Shown: positions 37,901 through 48,951 of the stretch, piece by piece
Position numbering within the stretch: the first letter of the stretch is position 1
How the letters are laid out: each line of letters opens with the position of its first letter
Assembly (NCBI GenBank): GCA_010279815.1
Contig: QEOQ01000486.1
Span: 1,022,935 to 1,086,934 of the forward strand
DNA: 64,000 bases
Source of the DNA: Brachionus plicatilis
Lineage: Eukaryota; Rotifera; Eurotatoria; Ploima; Brachionidae
Direction of reading: 5' to 3'
Program-made: the position numbers and the translations under genes
Notes under the pieces: model-generated
The model's database searches: none
What the model saw: the letters and a program-made list of their open reading frames with translations, nothing else
Told to the model about the DNA's origin: nothing

Positions 37901-40900
37901 TTTGGAAAACCAGAATGCCCATGTGGGCCACTGCTAAATTCAGCTGGACTCCTTCGTGATCTCTGGCAGCGTGCATCAGAATGCCGTAGAGCTCGATTTT
38001 GCGAGCAATGTCCAGCAGATTCATGTCGGCATCGGCCGGCGTTTGACCACTTTGGAATTAATTTAATAAATTAATTAAATTAAATTAATAAAATAGATGA
38101 TTTGAAAGTTTTTTTTTGTTTATTTAACATTTTTATAGTACAGTCCTTTTATAATAAGTGCAGAATGGGATAAATTAAGTCATTTTACGTCATTTTATAT
38201 TATTTTTAGTGAGCTTCCATTAAAATACGTAAATATTAGTAAAATCGTTCTTAAATGTTTACGGCCAAAAAATGAGGAATTTGGTAAGAAAAATATATAA
38301 TTGTCTTCTTTTCGAGAATATTTAATAAATTTTATAATGAAAAATTTAAAAATATATTCAACATTCCGTACAGTTTCTTACTTAATTTTACGTAAAATTG
38401 CACAATTTTTGATAAAATTTTGTAGTGAAAATTGTAATCATCGCATAATTAATATGAAAAAATTAGTTTTAAATTATTTGACCAACTACCACCGTTTTTT
38501 ACTACAATATCCATTACCTTTCATTTAAATTAGAGTTGTTTAAAAGTCACAAGTCTCGAGTCAAGTCTAAATCCGAACTTAGACTTGACTTGAGAAATTT
38601 AAAAAAAAAATTTTGGACTTGGACTTTATTTTGGGACTTTTAAACAACTCTGATTTAAATTAAATAATACCGTAAACTCTTGACCATTACTCTTAGAACT
38701 ATGTCAAAATTTGGGTTTATTCCATACGGAACTAATACTATCGAAACCATCTTATAAAATTTTTTTATTTTTTTTTAGAATAAACCTTGACCTCTGTCTT
38801 TAAACTAACAGTAAGCGCAAAACTTTGATTTTATTCTTAGAATAATTTCGAATTTATTTTGTAATGAGCTTGTAGAGTTAAATTCGAAATTAAAAAAAAT
38901 TAAAAATTAAAGTTTGTTATAATTTTTGTATTTATCCTAAGAGTAAAATTTAAATTCGATTAAAAATTAAAAATTAAAAATTAAAAATTAAATTTAAAAT
39001 TAAAAAATTCGATTAAACTAAAATAAAAACTAAAATAAAAGACATTTTATAAATTTGTATCATTACTTACTCATAATTTCATGTTATTCTACAATATTTG
39101 TTCAAAAGTAATGGATATTGTCGTATAAAACGGTAGTAGTTGGTCAAATAATTTATAACTGATATTTTCTTAATCATAGAGCGATCAATATATAAATAAA
39201 GTCATACTTTTTTAAATATTTATTAAATATTAAAATTCAGTAATTAATAAAAATTTTCGCTTAAAATATTTTCATTACAAAATTTTACCAAACCATTCAA
39301 CATTACTTACCAAAAATTATGTAATTTTACGAAAAAATTAAGTAAGAAAGAGGAAGTAATGTTGAATTTATTTTTCAGTTAGTTTTTCTGTTGAATGGGG
39401 TTGTGAAGTTCATTTCAATTCGATCGTTTCAATTCAGAAAAATTTGAATAACTTTTTTATCATAAGGAATAATTTAGTTCTGTAAAATGCTTAATGTTTA
39501 AGCAATTTTGCTTAATCCGAAAATATATGCCTGCAAAAACTCTGCAATGTAGTTGCACAGTTGATGAGAATACTTTTTAATGGCGTGCAAAATGCAGAAA
39601 ATTGCAGAGTATTTTGCAGGCCTATTTTATTGCATTAAGCAAATTTGCTTATAATTAAGCATTTTATAGAACTAAATTATCTCTTTTAGTAAAAAAGCTA
39701 TTCAAGTTTTTCTGAATTGAAACGATCGAATTGAAACGAACTTCACAACTCCCTGTTGAATCAATTTATTATTTATTTTATTTTTATTTATTATTCATAA
39801 TAAAATTTATTTAATATTCTCAAAAAGAAGACAATTTTATATTTTTCTTACTAAAGTCCTCATTTTTCGGCCGTAAACATTTAGGAACGATTTTAATAAA
39901 ATTTACGTATTTTACGTAAAATGTAAGCTTACGTAATTTTTCGTAAAATTAAATATCCTTGTCGACTAATATTCACCTAAGAGTACGTAAGCTAACTAAA
40001 AATATTGTAAAATGACGTACAATTACTCAACTTTTGAACATAACGATATAAATATTTTTCTCGAAGTAAATGGATTATTTAGGTTCCAACACAGATTTTT
40101 TTATCTAGACTCCTAAACTTTGGTTTGAAAATATTCAAATTTGACTTTTTATGATTTTTTCTCAAATATAAATTAATTGATCGATATATTGATCGTTTAA
40201 TCTTCAATCATTTCAAAACATCTATTTTTATAATATATATTTAATTTTTCTTAAGTCAATTAAAATTTTTGATAAATTTAATTTGGTTTACAGAAACTTT
40301 TCCAAATCAATTAATTAAATTAATTAATTTTTTAAATAAAACATTTTGGTATTTTGTATCTTAATGAATTATCTATTTTAATTGAAATAAATGAAGAGTT
40401 GATCAGTCTATTCAATAGATAAGGCACTGGCCTATTGATTAACCTTGAAACTTGAACTTAATTTAGCACATTTTGCACCTTATATAGAAGCAATGTACTA
40501 AAAGTAAAAAGGCAGGTTAAAATGGTTTTATTAATAAAAATTAAACAAAATAAAATTCTAAATTTAACTTTCGAGCTTTTTGTCTACCAAGTTTGTCAAA
40601 TTTTTTAGTAATTGGTCCAAGCCAAATTAAAAATTAAATAACTTAAGTTCTTTAATTTGGCTTCAATGGTATTAGTTCTATACAGCATACACCCAAATTT
40701 TGACATTGTCCCAAGAGTAGTGGTCACGAGTTTACGGTAATATAAAAGATACTGGTCGAAAAAAAATTGCAAATTTTATTATATTATATAATCAAATTTA
40801 TTTTAAAAGGAGTCTAAACTAAAGAAGTCCCTATTTTTGAAAATCAAATATTGAATTTAATTTATTATTTTATGGACTGTAATAAAATAATACCACAAAA

Positions 40901-43900
40901 ATAGTAAAAAAATACCACAATTTTAATAATTTTTCACACATTTAATACTTTTTCCACTAATTTAATTAAATCGCAACTATTATAGTACTTTTGACACAAT
41001 TTTAATAAAATGACAATATATTCATTAAAAGTGCCACAAATTTAGTTAATTATTAATTGATAATTACCGATAAGTTTTTTTCTATTTAATGATAAATTTT
41101 TTAAAAAAATATTATCATAAATAGTACTTGTACATGTGTAGACTGGTTGAAAAATTAAAAATGTTCACATACAATAGCAGTTGCTTACAGACTCAATTTG
41201 GTAAATTTCAATGACGTTTTTATGGACCTACCAATTAGTAATAAGAAGAAAAAAGGAGCTCCACAAAAGACAGCAAAAAGCTTGCAACATCAGCCATCAG
41301 ATTTGGTTTCAGATGAAGAACTAGGTATTGACGATGAAGTTGTTCCTCCAAGTAAACGTGTTTGTGTTAGACCAACAACAAGTGCGATGGCTTCCGAAAT
41401 CAATGATAATGCTATACTCAAAAATAACTGTAAAACATGCGGCTCATTATTGAAAAAAAAAATATTTTTGTCAAAATAAGTGTAAACTAATTTAATTTTT
41501 TGAAATTATTTGGAGTTTTTTTTATTATATTTTTGGTATTTTTTATTAAATTTATGGTGATTGTAATAAAAATATGGAAAAATTATTAATTTAGGAGCAT
41601 ACTTTCACAATTGAAAAAGGTGAGTGTTGAGTTTGAGTGTGATGTTACACTCAAACTTGACACTCGAACTCAACACTCAGAAAAATTAAGTGTTACACTC
41701 GATTCCAAAACTCGAAAATTCATTTAAATCAAGTATGATATTACGAATTAATAATTTTCCAATTATATTTTTTTGAATAGATATTTTTATAAAACAAAGT
41801 TTAATTTTTAAATGAACAAGTCACGGAGGGGGCTGCGCCCCCTCCGTACCTCCCCAGCTTTGAAATTTTAAAATATATTTTACAGACACTTGATTTTACA
41901 ATTGAGGTTTTTTGACATGTCATTAAGATGTTGTCTGCTTTTGAAAGTTATTTTTAAAAAAAATATATATATATACGAACGTTTAGTTTAAAATATATAA
42001 TAATTATTCACGAGTTTAAATTCTAGGCTTTTAAAGTGGTGGGGAATAACGCAGTGTAGTATTAATTTTCTTTGTAGAACCAATTTCAAAAGAGACTGTG
42101 AATTTGTATACTTAGAGATGTACAATAACGCTAACCTATTATATTGAATATATCTATTAAGGTTTTTTATTTGTGGAGGAATAGCATTTATTTCCGCGAA
42201 AACAATAACGGTTTATTTCCTTGAAACGCTATGCTATGATTCAACAAAACGAATCCTTCTTTGTTGAGGTGAAAACACCGATGAGATTTGAGCATTTGAT
42301 CCATATTTTTCGTCTATTGTCTTTAACATCATGCCAAGTTAAATTGTTTGCGTAAATTGCTTTTAAACAGTAATTACATAAAAAAAGAATACAAAAGTTA
42401 TTTATTCAAATTTGGAATAAATAACCTTATTTTAAATTTTTTAAAAATTAAAAATTCTATAATTTACTCTAAAACAATCATTAAAAAACTGAGAAGTATT
42501 TTTTATGTATAGTTGATAGCCCTTCTTAATTTGTGGCCAAAGTTGAAATTAATCTCAAATTTTTGTTAGTAAAATATTCCAAAAAAAATCCTGCTTGAGA
42601 TTGGATTTTTTCCCATCTTATTAAAAAAGTTTAGAAAATTTTAATTCCAATTTTTTTTTTATTAAATTGCTTAAATTTTATTAATTTATCAGTTTAAATA
42701 ATAAGCTCTCTAGAGTGCTTGAGAATTTAATATTGATATACTGTTAATATTTTATAATGTTAGAATATTTCTTCAACTTTCTTGTTTGCTATTTCATTCT
42801 TTAGTTAAGCTTACCATACTAATGACTTTTTTAAGAGATGTACTTCCAAAGTTGTTCCGATATAAACCTTTGATTATTTAATTTTTTTGTTAACTTTCTT
42901 TTTTAATAAACAAATTAAAATAAGTTAGTTAAGTTAAAATGCGAATAAATTTGAGGTCACGCGAGAAAAATTAAGCTATAAATTAATGGTTCATAGAATG
43001 TGGCCAATTATTTTATAAGAAAACTTTAAAGGGTACCATTTGGAGTAGGCAAGTTTTTTTGCATTTTTCATGAATAGTATCTAGAATAAATTTAGTAAGC
43101 AATTGACTATTTTATAGTTGGAAAGAAATTATTGAGTTTTTTCTAAGATTGTTTCTTCAAGTTTACTCAAAAACTACAATATCAATTTAATTTATATTAC
43201 CCTTAATATTGTGCGCTTTTTGATAAAAAATTTTCAAAAAATTAATCAAATTAAATTCGCACTTTTTTTTTAATTAATCAACTACTAAGCAAAAGATTAA
43301 TTTAAATAATTCGACAATAAAACACAGAAACTCCTCCCAACCTCGTATACCCATCTTTTAACATTGCCAAAAAATTTTCAATTCAAGTTAATAGGAAAAC
43401 GAAATATTAATTTTATATTGTTGTAGTGAACAATTTGAATAATGATTATTGAAATTAAAAATTAACATTTTAAAGAAGAGATAAAAAAAATTCTATTGCA
43501 TTAATTTTGTCATATTTGATTTTACTTTTTAATTCTTTTTTTCTGTCTTTTGTCTTGCTTTCCTAAAGTTTTAATTTTGTAAAAACTTGTCACAAACCTC
43601 ATCATGTTTCAATATATTTATTTCTAATTCGAGGTATTTTAACTCTTACAAACTTTATTCTTTTTTTTTATCTTTATTTTTCTTTTTGATTTTATTTTAC
43701 TTAACTTTTAAATTTTTAATTTTACTAAACTTAATTTTTAATTTTATTCTGAAGGAGCTTAAGCTCGGTACAGTTAACAAATAAATAAAATATAATAAAA
43801 ATAAATAAATAATTCATAAAATCTATGTATGTGTAAAGTTATAGGTCTTATTATGATGAGGTTTGTGACAAGTGTTTACAAAATTAAAACTTTAGGAAAG

Positions 43901-45385
43901 CAAGACAAAAGACAGAAAAAAAGAATTAAAAAGTAAAATCAAATATGACAAAATTAATGCAATAGAATTTTTTTTTATCTCTTCTTTAAAATGTTAATTT
44001 TTAATTTCAATAATCATTATTCAAATTGTTCATTTAAAAATTAAACTTTGTTTTATAAAAATATCTATTCAAAAAAAAAATAATTGGAAAATTATTAATT
44101 CTTAATATTATACTTGATTTAAATGAATTTTCGAGTTTTGGAATCGAGTGTAACACTTAATTTTTCTGAGTGTTGAGTTCGAGTGTCAAGTTTGAGTGTA
44201 ACATCCACACTCAAACTCAACACTCAACTTTTTTCAATTGTGAAAGTATGTTTAGGAGTAATTAATTAAAAATGTGGAAAATAAATAAAAAATATTGCAT
44301 AAATATTATATGTTATTTTTTTATTAAATTTGTGGTAAAAATTACTATTTTTGTGGTTTTTTTAATTATTTTTATGGTTTCAAAATATTAAAGCTTAATT
44401 TAATATTCTTTGTAAATAAAATCAAATTTTTTAAGATAATTGAAAAAATATTTTTATCTTGGAAAAAATTATAAAGAATTTTAAATTTAGTTAAATTCAA
44501 AATTCAAAATTTTAAGATAGTCGCTATTATTCTCTACTTTATAATTTTTTAAACAAAAATCTAAGTCAGTTTATTTAATGAGGATATATCTAAGTGTACA
44601 CAAAGTGGAAGTAATTTTGAACAAATTAAGCTTGTTTATGGAATTAATTGGATTAATATTTTTGGGTAGTTATGATCCGAAAAAAAAAATTTTTACTCAC
44701 ATATGATTTTTGTAGTAATCAATTATTTTAGACTCATGTTCGGGGTTTTGATGCGGAAAAAATTTTTTGTTTTGAAAACAAGTTAAGGGATTAAAATTCT
44801 CGTTGAAATCACCAATTTCAGCTATTTTAAAAAAATCAAAAAATGTAAAATTTGAAATTAAAAATTACCTTGTAGTATGTAACTAGCTAATAGAGACGCA
44901 GTGGCGTCCGTGCAAAGCAAAAGCCCCTCAGCTAAGTCGCGCTTTATCTGTAGGGCGTACAAATAGCGAGTGTACTCTTCTTCAAGCTGACCAGGGTCCG
45001 GTGTATAAAATTTAACACAAAATATTAGCTTTAAATTGTTCTGTATTTGTTTGGCCACTGGTTTGTCATAATCAAGCCAGTTCTTTATTTTATTACAATT
45101 TAAAAACAAAAGAATAATCGTTTTTTTATACATACTTTTTTTCCTTTAGAGTCAATAAACTCTAGACCGAAGTAGTCGCTCTCAACAAGTTTAAGGTATT
45201 GGTAGACCAAGTTTATCAATTCGTTGCCAGTTGTTTTGGACTACAAAAAATTTTCGCCAAATATTTAATAATTCATGTAGAATTTAAATGCTTACTTCGA
45301 TTTGAAAAGGAATTTCTGAATCATCCAGCATTAATATTTTAATTATTAAAGTTTTTCGTTTGGGTCCTGGGCTTTTTGAACTCAT
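28924..45385 (-). CDS. FARP: FARP-type FERM / RhoGEF / pleckstrin protein
   Basis: Membrane-associated Rho/Rac guanine nucleotide exchange factor family. Exons (5' to 3'): 45296-45385, 45136-45240, 44869-45082, 44701-44821, about 36252-38049, 33742-34017, 33148-33687, 32987-33096, 32851-32922, 32728-32796, 28924-29703. Exon phases agree at every join except the 3' end of exon 5. Domains in order: FERM lobes (SDYFGLEF, YTPDPGQLEEEYTRYLYALQ), FERM C lobe and FERM-adjacent segment (HMGILVFQ, RGSSFRYYGRTQKELIE), a Ser-rich linker, DH domain (TERTYKKDLELVTILF, FKPVQRVMHYK), first PH (FIREGSLQKLSRKGYQQRMF) and last PH (LSGYLLRKFKNSNGWQKLWV). Vertebrate FARP1/2 match along the whole length. Introns 4 and 10 (6.7 and 3.0 kb) are full of transposons. 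How exon 5 joins exon 6 is unresolved: its frame runs to a TGA at 36252, which could also end a short FERM-only isoform. Confidence 0.92.
29745..30046. repeat. 24-bp minisatellite in FARP intron 10
   Basis: About 13 tandem copies of a unit close to AAATTTATTTGAAAATTAAA plus TTCA, with units alternating between ATTAAATT and ATAAAATT variants. Confidence 0.85.
30670..31109. mobile_element. hAT-type MITE (440 bp) in FARP intron 10
   Basis: Perfect 8-bp duplication GATATTTT at 30662-30669 and 31110-31117. Inverted ends GTCGACTTGGTCATCAAGTG and, reversed, GTCAACTTTGTGATCAAGTG. No coding capacity; interior rich in TGATCA words. Confidence 0.8.
31268..31525. repeat. large hairpin (inverted repeat) in FARP intron 10
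   Basis: Arms of about 100 bp (31268-31372 and 31425-31525), including GGTAAAATTCAAAACGGCC and its reverse complement, around a loop of about 50 bp. It is followed (31550-31680) by repeated ACGTAAAAT and TTTTTCGTAAAA words also found at 38205-39945. Confidence 0.7.
31744..31978 (+). pseudogene. integrase-type transposon fragment (H2C2 motif and Cys-rich tail)
   Basis: From 31744 the plus strand encodes DHRLVGHGGILKTIKETRKK before a stop: the H-x3-GHGG pattern of an integrase zinc-binding domain. In another frame (31757-31978) comes GGQGFLKCSCTGKCS, the start of a Cys-rich tail found after the integrase in KRBA2/SCAND3-like transposon genes. The catalytic core between them is missing, so this is a dead, internally deleted copy. 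Confidence 0.55.
34019..35602. other. FARP intron 5, first part
   Basis: AT-rich intron sequence without a coding frame or complete repeat that I can support. A hAT-type MITE follows at 35603. Confidence 0.5.
35603..36057. mobile_element. hAT-type MITE (455 bp) in FARP intron 5
   Basis: Perfect 8-bp duplication GAAAATTT at 35595-35602 and 36058-36065. Ends GGATCTCCTAGGTTATATGA and, reversed, GGGTCTCCTAGGTTATGTGA. Interior rich in TGATCA, as in 30670-31109 and 47533-48523. Confidence 0.85.
38531..38652. mobile_element. hAT-type MITE (122 bp), GACTT-rich
   Basis: Perfect 8-bp duplication ATTTAAAT at 38523-38530 and 38653-38660. Ends TAGAGTTGTTTAAAAGTC and, reversed, CAGAGTTGTTTAAAAGTC. Same family as 53649-53884. 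Confidence 0.88.
38669..40745. repeat. inverted-repeat pair overlapping the 38205 structure
   Basis: 38669-38755 (ACCGTAAACTCTTGACCATT ... ATGTCAAAATTTGGGT) is the reverse complement, with changes, of 40660-40745 (ACCCAAATTTTGACAT ... GAGTTTACGGTAAT). These may be the ends of a 2.1-kb element. Confidence 0.6.
39397..39753. mobile_element. palindromic hAT-type MITE (357 bp)
   Basis: Perfect 8-bp duplication TGTTGAAT at 39389-39396 and 39754-39761. Ends GGGGTTGTGAAGTTC and, reversed, GGGAGTTGTGAAGTTC. The arms (39397-39545 and 39600-39753) pair over most of their length, including TTTCAATTCGATCGTTTCAA, so the whole element folds into a hairpin. Confidence 0.9.
41198..41479 (+). pseudogene. MULE transposase C-terminal fragment
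   Basis: Translation YRLNLVNFNDVFMDLP, then ISNKKKKGAPQKTAKSLQHQ, follows the segment just after the SWIM zinc finger in Mutator-like transposases, which commonly ends in a KKRGRPKK-like basic motif. The catalytic region and the SWIM cysteines upstream are missing. The frame continues for 93 codons and ends in a Cys-x2-Cys stretch. Confidence 0.5.
41820..43426. mobile_element. 1.6-kb insertion that splits the left arm of the MULE inverted repeat
   Basis: The unbroken right arm (read in reverse) gives the empty site AAATGAACAATTTG. In the left arm TGAACAA appears at both edges of the insertion (41813-41819 and 43427-43433), so a 7-bp target duplication is likely. The insert starts next to a GC-rich hairpin and carries near its other end a segment shared with 62917-63022. 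No coding frame recognised in it. Confidence 0.7.
41823..41847. repeat. perfect GC-rich hairpin at insertion edge
   Basis: Arms ACGGAGGGGGC and GCCCCCTCCGT around TGC: 25 bp, by far the most GC-rich stretch in the intron, three bases inside the left edge of the 41820-43426 insertion. Confidence 0.9.
43428..44032. repeat. inner foldback of the MULE remnant
   Basis: 43434-43606 and 43851-44030 are inverted copies (GTCTTTTGTCTTGCTTTCC against GGAAAGCAAGACAAAAGAC). The loop contains a family B hairpin tail at 43749-43790. Confidence 0.8.
43749..43790 (+). repeat. hairpin-tail repeat, family B copy 3
   Basis: TCTGAAGGAGCTTAAGCTCG followed by GTACAGTTAAC and a TAAATAAA tail. GAGCTTAAGCTC is self-complementary. 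Confidence 0.65.
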
Positions 45386-47081
45386 TTGTCAAAATAATTT
45401 TTCTTTTCTAATCTAAATATCTGATGAAAAAAATCAATTTCTAATTTAATTTAAAAATTTTTGTGGCAAAATCTCCAGAAAATTTGCAATAGCTGTCATG
45501 ACAGATATAGATCTTGATGGTAAGATAATTTTTCATAATAAATATTGCTCTTATTTTCAATACTCTTAGATCATTTAGATAATATGTCGAAAAATGATAT
45601 TGGCATACACAAGCGGTTCTAATGATAAAATCTCTCATTAATAAAATAAAGTTAAATTATGTTTGTTCATGATTAATTTAAAATAATTTTAGAATGCCAG
45701 CATTAATTTGTGAGCAAAATAAAGATATTGGTAAAAAAATAAAGTTTAAAAAAAAATAATATTTGACGCCTAATTATAATTAAAAAATTTTAATTGTTAT
45801 TATTATTTATTAAATTATCTGTAACAGATTAAAATGCGGAACTAAATACTTTTGCATTTAAATAAGTCAAAAGTTTTTTATTTTTAAAAATTTTATTAGA
45901 TCACCTCTTATCTTAAAGACAAGTTTGAATAATTTTAGCTTATCTTGTAGATTTTTCTTCTGTAAAGATATTGCAAGCTCAGGTGGGGGGTCTATTTTTA
46001 TGTCATGCTTCTAGCAACTTTTCAATCATCAATGCTGGTTAATCGTAATTTAAATGTTCCACCAATTTGAAAATAAATTCTTTTTTTTTTATTTTTATAA
46101 AAATATTACAACTTATAAATAAAATTTAACAGTTAAGTTTGATTAAAAACAAGAATCTTTTGCAAAAATATTAAATTTAAAAAATTTATTTTTAATCTAA
46201 AATGACCATTATTTTAAAGGAGAGTACTGATTTTTAAAAAATTCTACTAGATGAATATAAAAATGACTTACTTTTCATAAAATTACTTAATTAATTTTAA
46301 AATGTGAATTTATTTTAAAAATCAAGTTTGATGCTAGTTTTTTTCAATATTTAATTAAATTAAAAAAAATAAATTTTTATTAAGCATTTTTTAAAATATT
46401 GTTTATCCTTTGTCACTATTTGAACCGAATTGTAATAAACCAAGAATTATTGAGATCTCAATTAGAAACCAGAATACGGAACTCACATTTTCCATTAAAA
46501 TTCATGTTCATATTAAAAAATTTTGATTAAACAAAACATTAAAATTAAAAAATTGCTCAAAATTGACTTAAACGTCTATCTGTTGATTTTTAATTTTTTA
46601 AAGTAAAATTATGCTTAATTTATAATTATAAAACGATTTAGAAAAATGAATAAGAATAATATCAGTTATTCAAATTTAGGAAAAAAAAATTTTTTTTGCT
46701 AATTTTAGCTAAAAAATAATAAATCGCCTATTTTAAACCTAATCAATCAATTTTTCTTAATAAAGAAAAACAACCAAAAAAATATTCCAAGTTAAAGTTT
46801 AGACTTGAAAAGTGTAAAATTTAAAGTTAAATTTTTGATTTGATATTCACTTGATGACTTTGACCAACTCTGCTTTGCAATTACTTAGGTTTAAGTTTAT
46901 CTTTCAATGCCTAGTCCACTCTAGTAGAAATAGAAAATGTTATTATTTATTTTTTTTATCTGTGCCGAGCTAAAGCTCCTTCAGATTAAAAAAAAAATAA
47001 AAATCAAGACAAAATAAAATAAAAATGTAAAGAAAAAATAAAATAATAATAAAAATGTAAAGAAAAAATAAGTTAGTAATA
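45386..47081. other. FARP 5' flank and AT-rich intergenic sequence
   Basis: Region upstream of the FARP ATG. A GACTT-rich MITE end (about 46795-46875, ending TTTGACCAACTCTG) and a minus-strand family B hairpin tail (46968-46995, GCCGAGCTAAAGCTCCTTCA) are present. No gene seen. Confidence 0.5.
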
Positions 47082-47460
47082 TCAAGCACTTTTATATCTT
47101 CTATTGATTAAAAACAATTCAGCTTTGAAGGCATTCAAATAGCTTGGCTCAACTATAATGCTTGTTAGTTGATTCCACAATCTTGATATCCTGATTTTTA
47201 TTTTTAGTTTTTCTATATTAATTATACAAATATTTATAATAAAATTGTAATTATGGCTGAATGCATCGTTTTCAAATTCCCAATTCACTTAATCCAATTT
47301 GACTATTCCCAACCTTTTAAGTCTTTTAACATATCAACAAATGTCTAAAGCCATTAACAGACTTTTTCACTTAACTTTGCACCCTCTGTCTCTTCTTATT
47401 TGGTTCATCCACATCCTCTTAGTCCTAGGTTCCTATGTGCCTAATGAAAGACTCGTTTTC
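47082..47460 (-). mobile_element. LINE reverse transcriptase C-terminal remnant
   Basis: Minus-strand pieces VKKSVNGFRHLL (near 47360) and SRLWNQLTSIIVEPSYLNAF followed by KAEL (near 47160) follow the pattern after the reverse transcriptase core in many non-LTR elements (Q-x-FTK-x-x-G-x-R then WN-x-LP-x-x-IV). Stops and frame changes show decay. Confidence 0.55.
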
Positions 47461-47789
47461 CAAATTTGCTTTCTAAATATTTAGTACTTTTGTTAACTAT
47501 TTTTTTATTGACTACTAAAACAAAATTAACTGGGGTATTGTTGATAAGTGTGACCGTCTGATCAGCAAATTGATTATCAGTTTACTCATGCTGAAAGTGT
47601 GGTCTTTACCTTATTTTATGATCAAAAAAGATCAAAACTTTAAACTCTTTTATTTTCTTTTTTACTCACAATTTTTTTATTCTTTTTCTATTAATCAAAA
47701 AAGATCATTTAAAATCACTTTTTCTTTCATAATTATGTAATTAAGCCTATTGTAAAAAATATAAAATTTTCTTTCTTTTTTTTTAAAAT

Positions 47790-47850
47790 GGGGACTGAAA
47801 AGAAGGTCGAAACGACCGTTCAGAGCAGTCCTGGGTTAAACCCAAAAATA
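47790..47850 (+). repeat. hairpin repeat, family A copy 1
   Basis: GGGACTGAAAAGAAGGTCG, AAACGACCGTTCAGAG, CAGTCCTGGGTTAAACCCA in series. Stems GGACT/AGTCC, CTGAA/TTCAG and GGTCG/CGACC can form, plus a second hairpin GGGTTAAACCC. Confidence 0.65.
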
Positions 47851-48380
47851 TATTTTTTAATAAATAAAAAAAAAGATCATGAATTATTTCAAGGATCACC
47901 AATTAAACAAATTAATTAGTAAAAAAAAGATTATTTATTAATAACATTCGAGATAAGTCAATACATATATTAAGTAAAGAATTGTCAAGCGTTTTTAATT
48001 TTTAACGCTTTTAGAGCTATTATAGCACTCTTTATGACTTCCGACCATTATTAATTTACAACCGCTTTAATTATTTTTATCATCGTTAAAATTGTACTAT
48101 TAATCATTGGAAATATATACAAGCTTAGTTCATTCTTGTCTAGATAAACATAGTATTTACTTAAAATTCTTTGAAAAAGTTTTGAAATTGGTGACTGAAT
48201 AAAATTTTTTCAAAAGAAAGATTATTATCATTTAGAAAAAAAAGATCACCAGTTAACTGATATGCGTTTTTTAGATCATAAATTTCATGATGGAAAAAAA
48301 TAATAATTTCATAATTTGCAAATGCAACTTTAATTTTTTAACAATTTTTTTATTTTATTTTTTTCACATAACATTAAAAC

Positions 48381-48440
48381 ACGGGACTTAAAAGAAGGCA
48401 CAAGCCGTTCGGAGCAGCCCTGGTGGTGTTCCACCTAAAT
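48381..48440 (+). repeat. hairpin repeat, family A copy 2
   Basis: GGGACTTAAAAGAAGGC, ACAAGCCGTTCGGAGCAGCCC in series; stems GGG/CCC and GGC/GCC, with a second hairpin GGTGG-TGTT-CCACC in place of GGGTTAAACCC of copy 1. Confidence 0.65.
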
Positions 48441-48894
48441 TATTTTTAAACAAATAAATAAAAGAAAAAAATAATATATCAATTAATTGCTGATCAATTT
48501 GGATCACACTTTCAACAATACCCATTAACTGTTTATTATTTATTTACTGTTGCTTTTATTTTTATTTTATTTATTTATTTAAAAAATAGTCTAAGCAAAG
48601 CCTTTGCCGATTGGAATGGAGACTTAGTCCTTCCTTTCAGCCACTTGAAAGTAATTTTGAAAAAATAAAGAAAATGCATAATTTTGATGAAATGTTAATA
48701 AAATTGAATTTTTTTATAGATTTGAAAGATCTTGTGGATGATTTTTTTGATGCTTTTATTCCATTTATTACATATCTATATGTCTTTTTTTTTTTTAATT
48801 CGTTTATCTTACTTTATCTTACTTTATTTACAATTTTTTTATTTTAATTTATTTAACTTTATTTTTATTTTTATCTTTTTTTTTTTACTTTTAA

Positions 48895-48930
48895 TTCCGA
48901 AGAAGCTCGGTACAGAAAAACAAATAAATA
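48895..48930 (+). repeat. hairpin-tail repeat, family B copy 4
   Basis: CCGAAGAAGCTCGGTACAG then AAACAAATAAATAA; a shortened hairpin. Confidence 0.5.
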
Positions 48931-48951
48931 ATGTTTTCTATTAAATATCTT

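Larger units (their letters stand above)
38205..39945. repeat. large interrupted inverted repeat in FARP intron 4
   Basis: Left arm 38205-38520 pairs with right arm 39085-39945: for example TTGACCAACTACCACCGT with ACGGTAGTAGTTGGTCAA, and TTTACGGCCAAAAAATGAGG with CCTCATTTTTCGGCCGTAAA. The right arm is longer because a MITE (39397-39753) was inserted into it. Confidence 0.75.
40888..44372. mobile_element. Mutator-like (MULE) element remnant with nested inverted repeats
   Basis: Outer ends 40888-40930 and 44318-44372 are inverted copies (ACCACAAAAATAGTAA and TTACTATTTTTGTGGT). Inside lie a transposase C-terminal fragment (41198-41479), a long arm 41598-41819 plus 43434-43606, and its contiguous partner 43851-44250. 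Nearly all coding sequence is lost. MULE assignment rests on the protein fragment. Confidence 0.6.
47533..48523. mobile_element. hAT-type MITE (991 bp)
   Basis: Perfect 8-bp duplication ATTAACTG at 47525-47532 and 48524-48531. Ends GGGTATTGTTGATAAGTGTG and, reversed, GGGTATTGTTGAAAGTGTGA, both followed by TGATCAGCAA-like words. It contains two family A hairpin repeats and no intact frame. Confidence 0.88.

Noticed and set aside
36449..37937. Several long open frames on both strands over the FARP linker
   Set aside because: They are shadows of the G+C-rich FARP exon 5, whose minus-strand frame matches FARP proteins.
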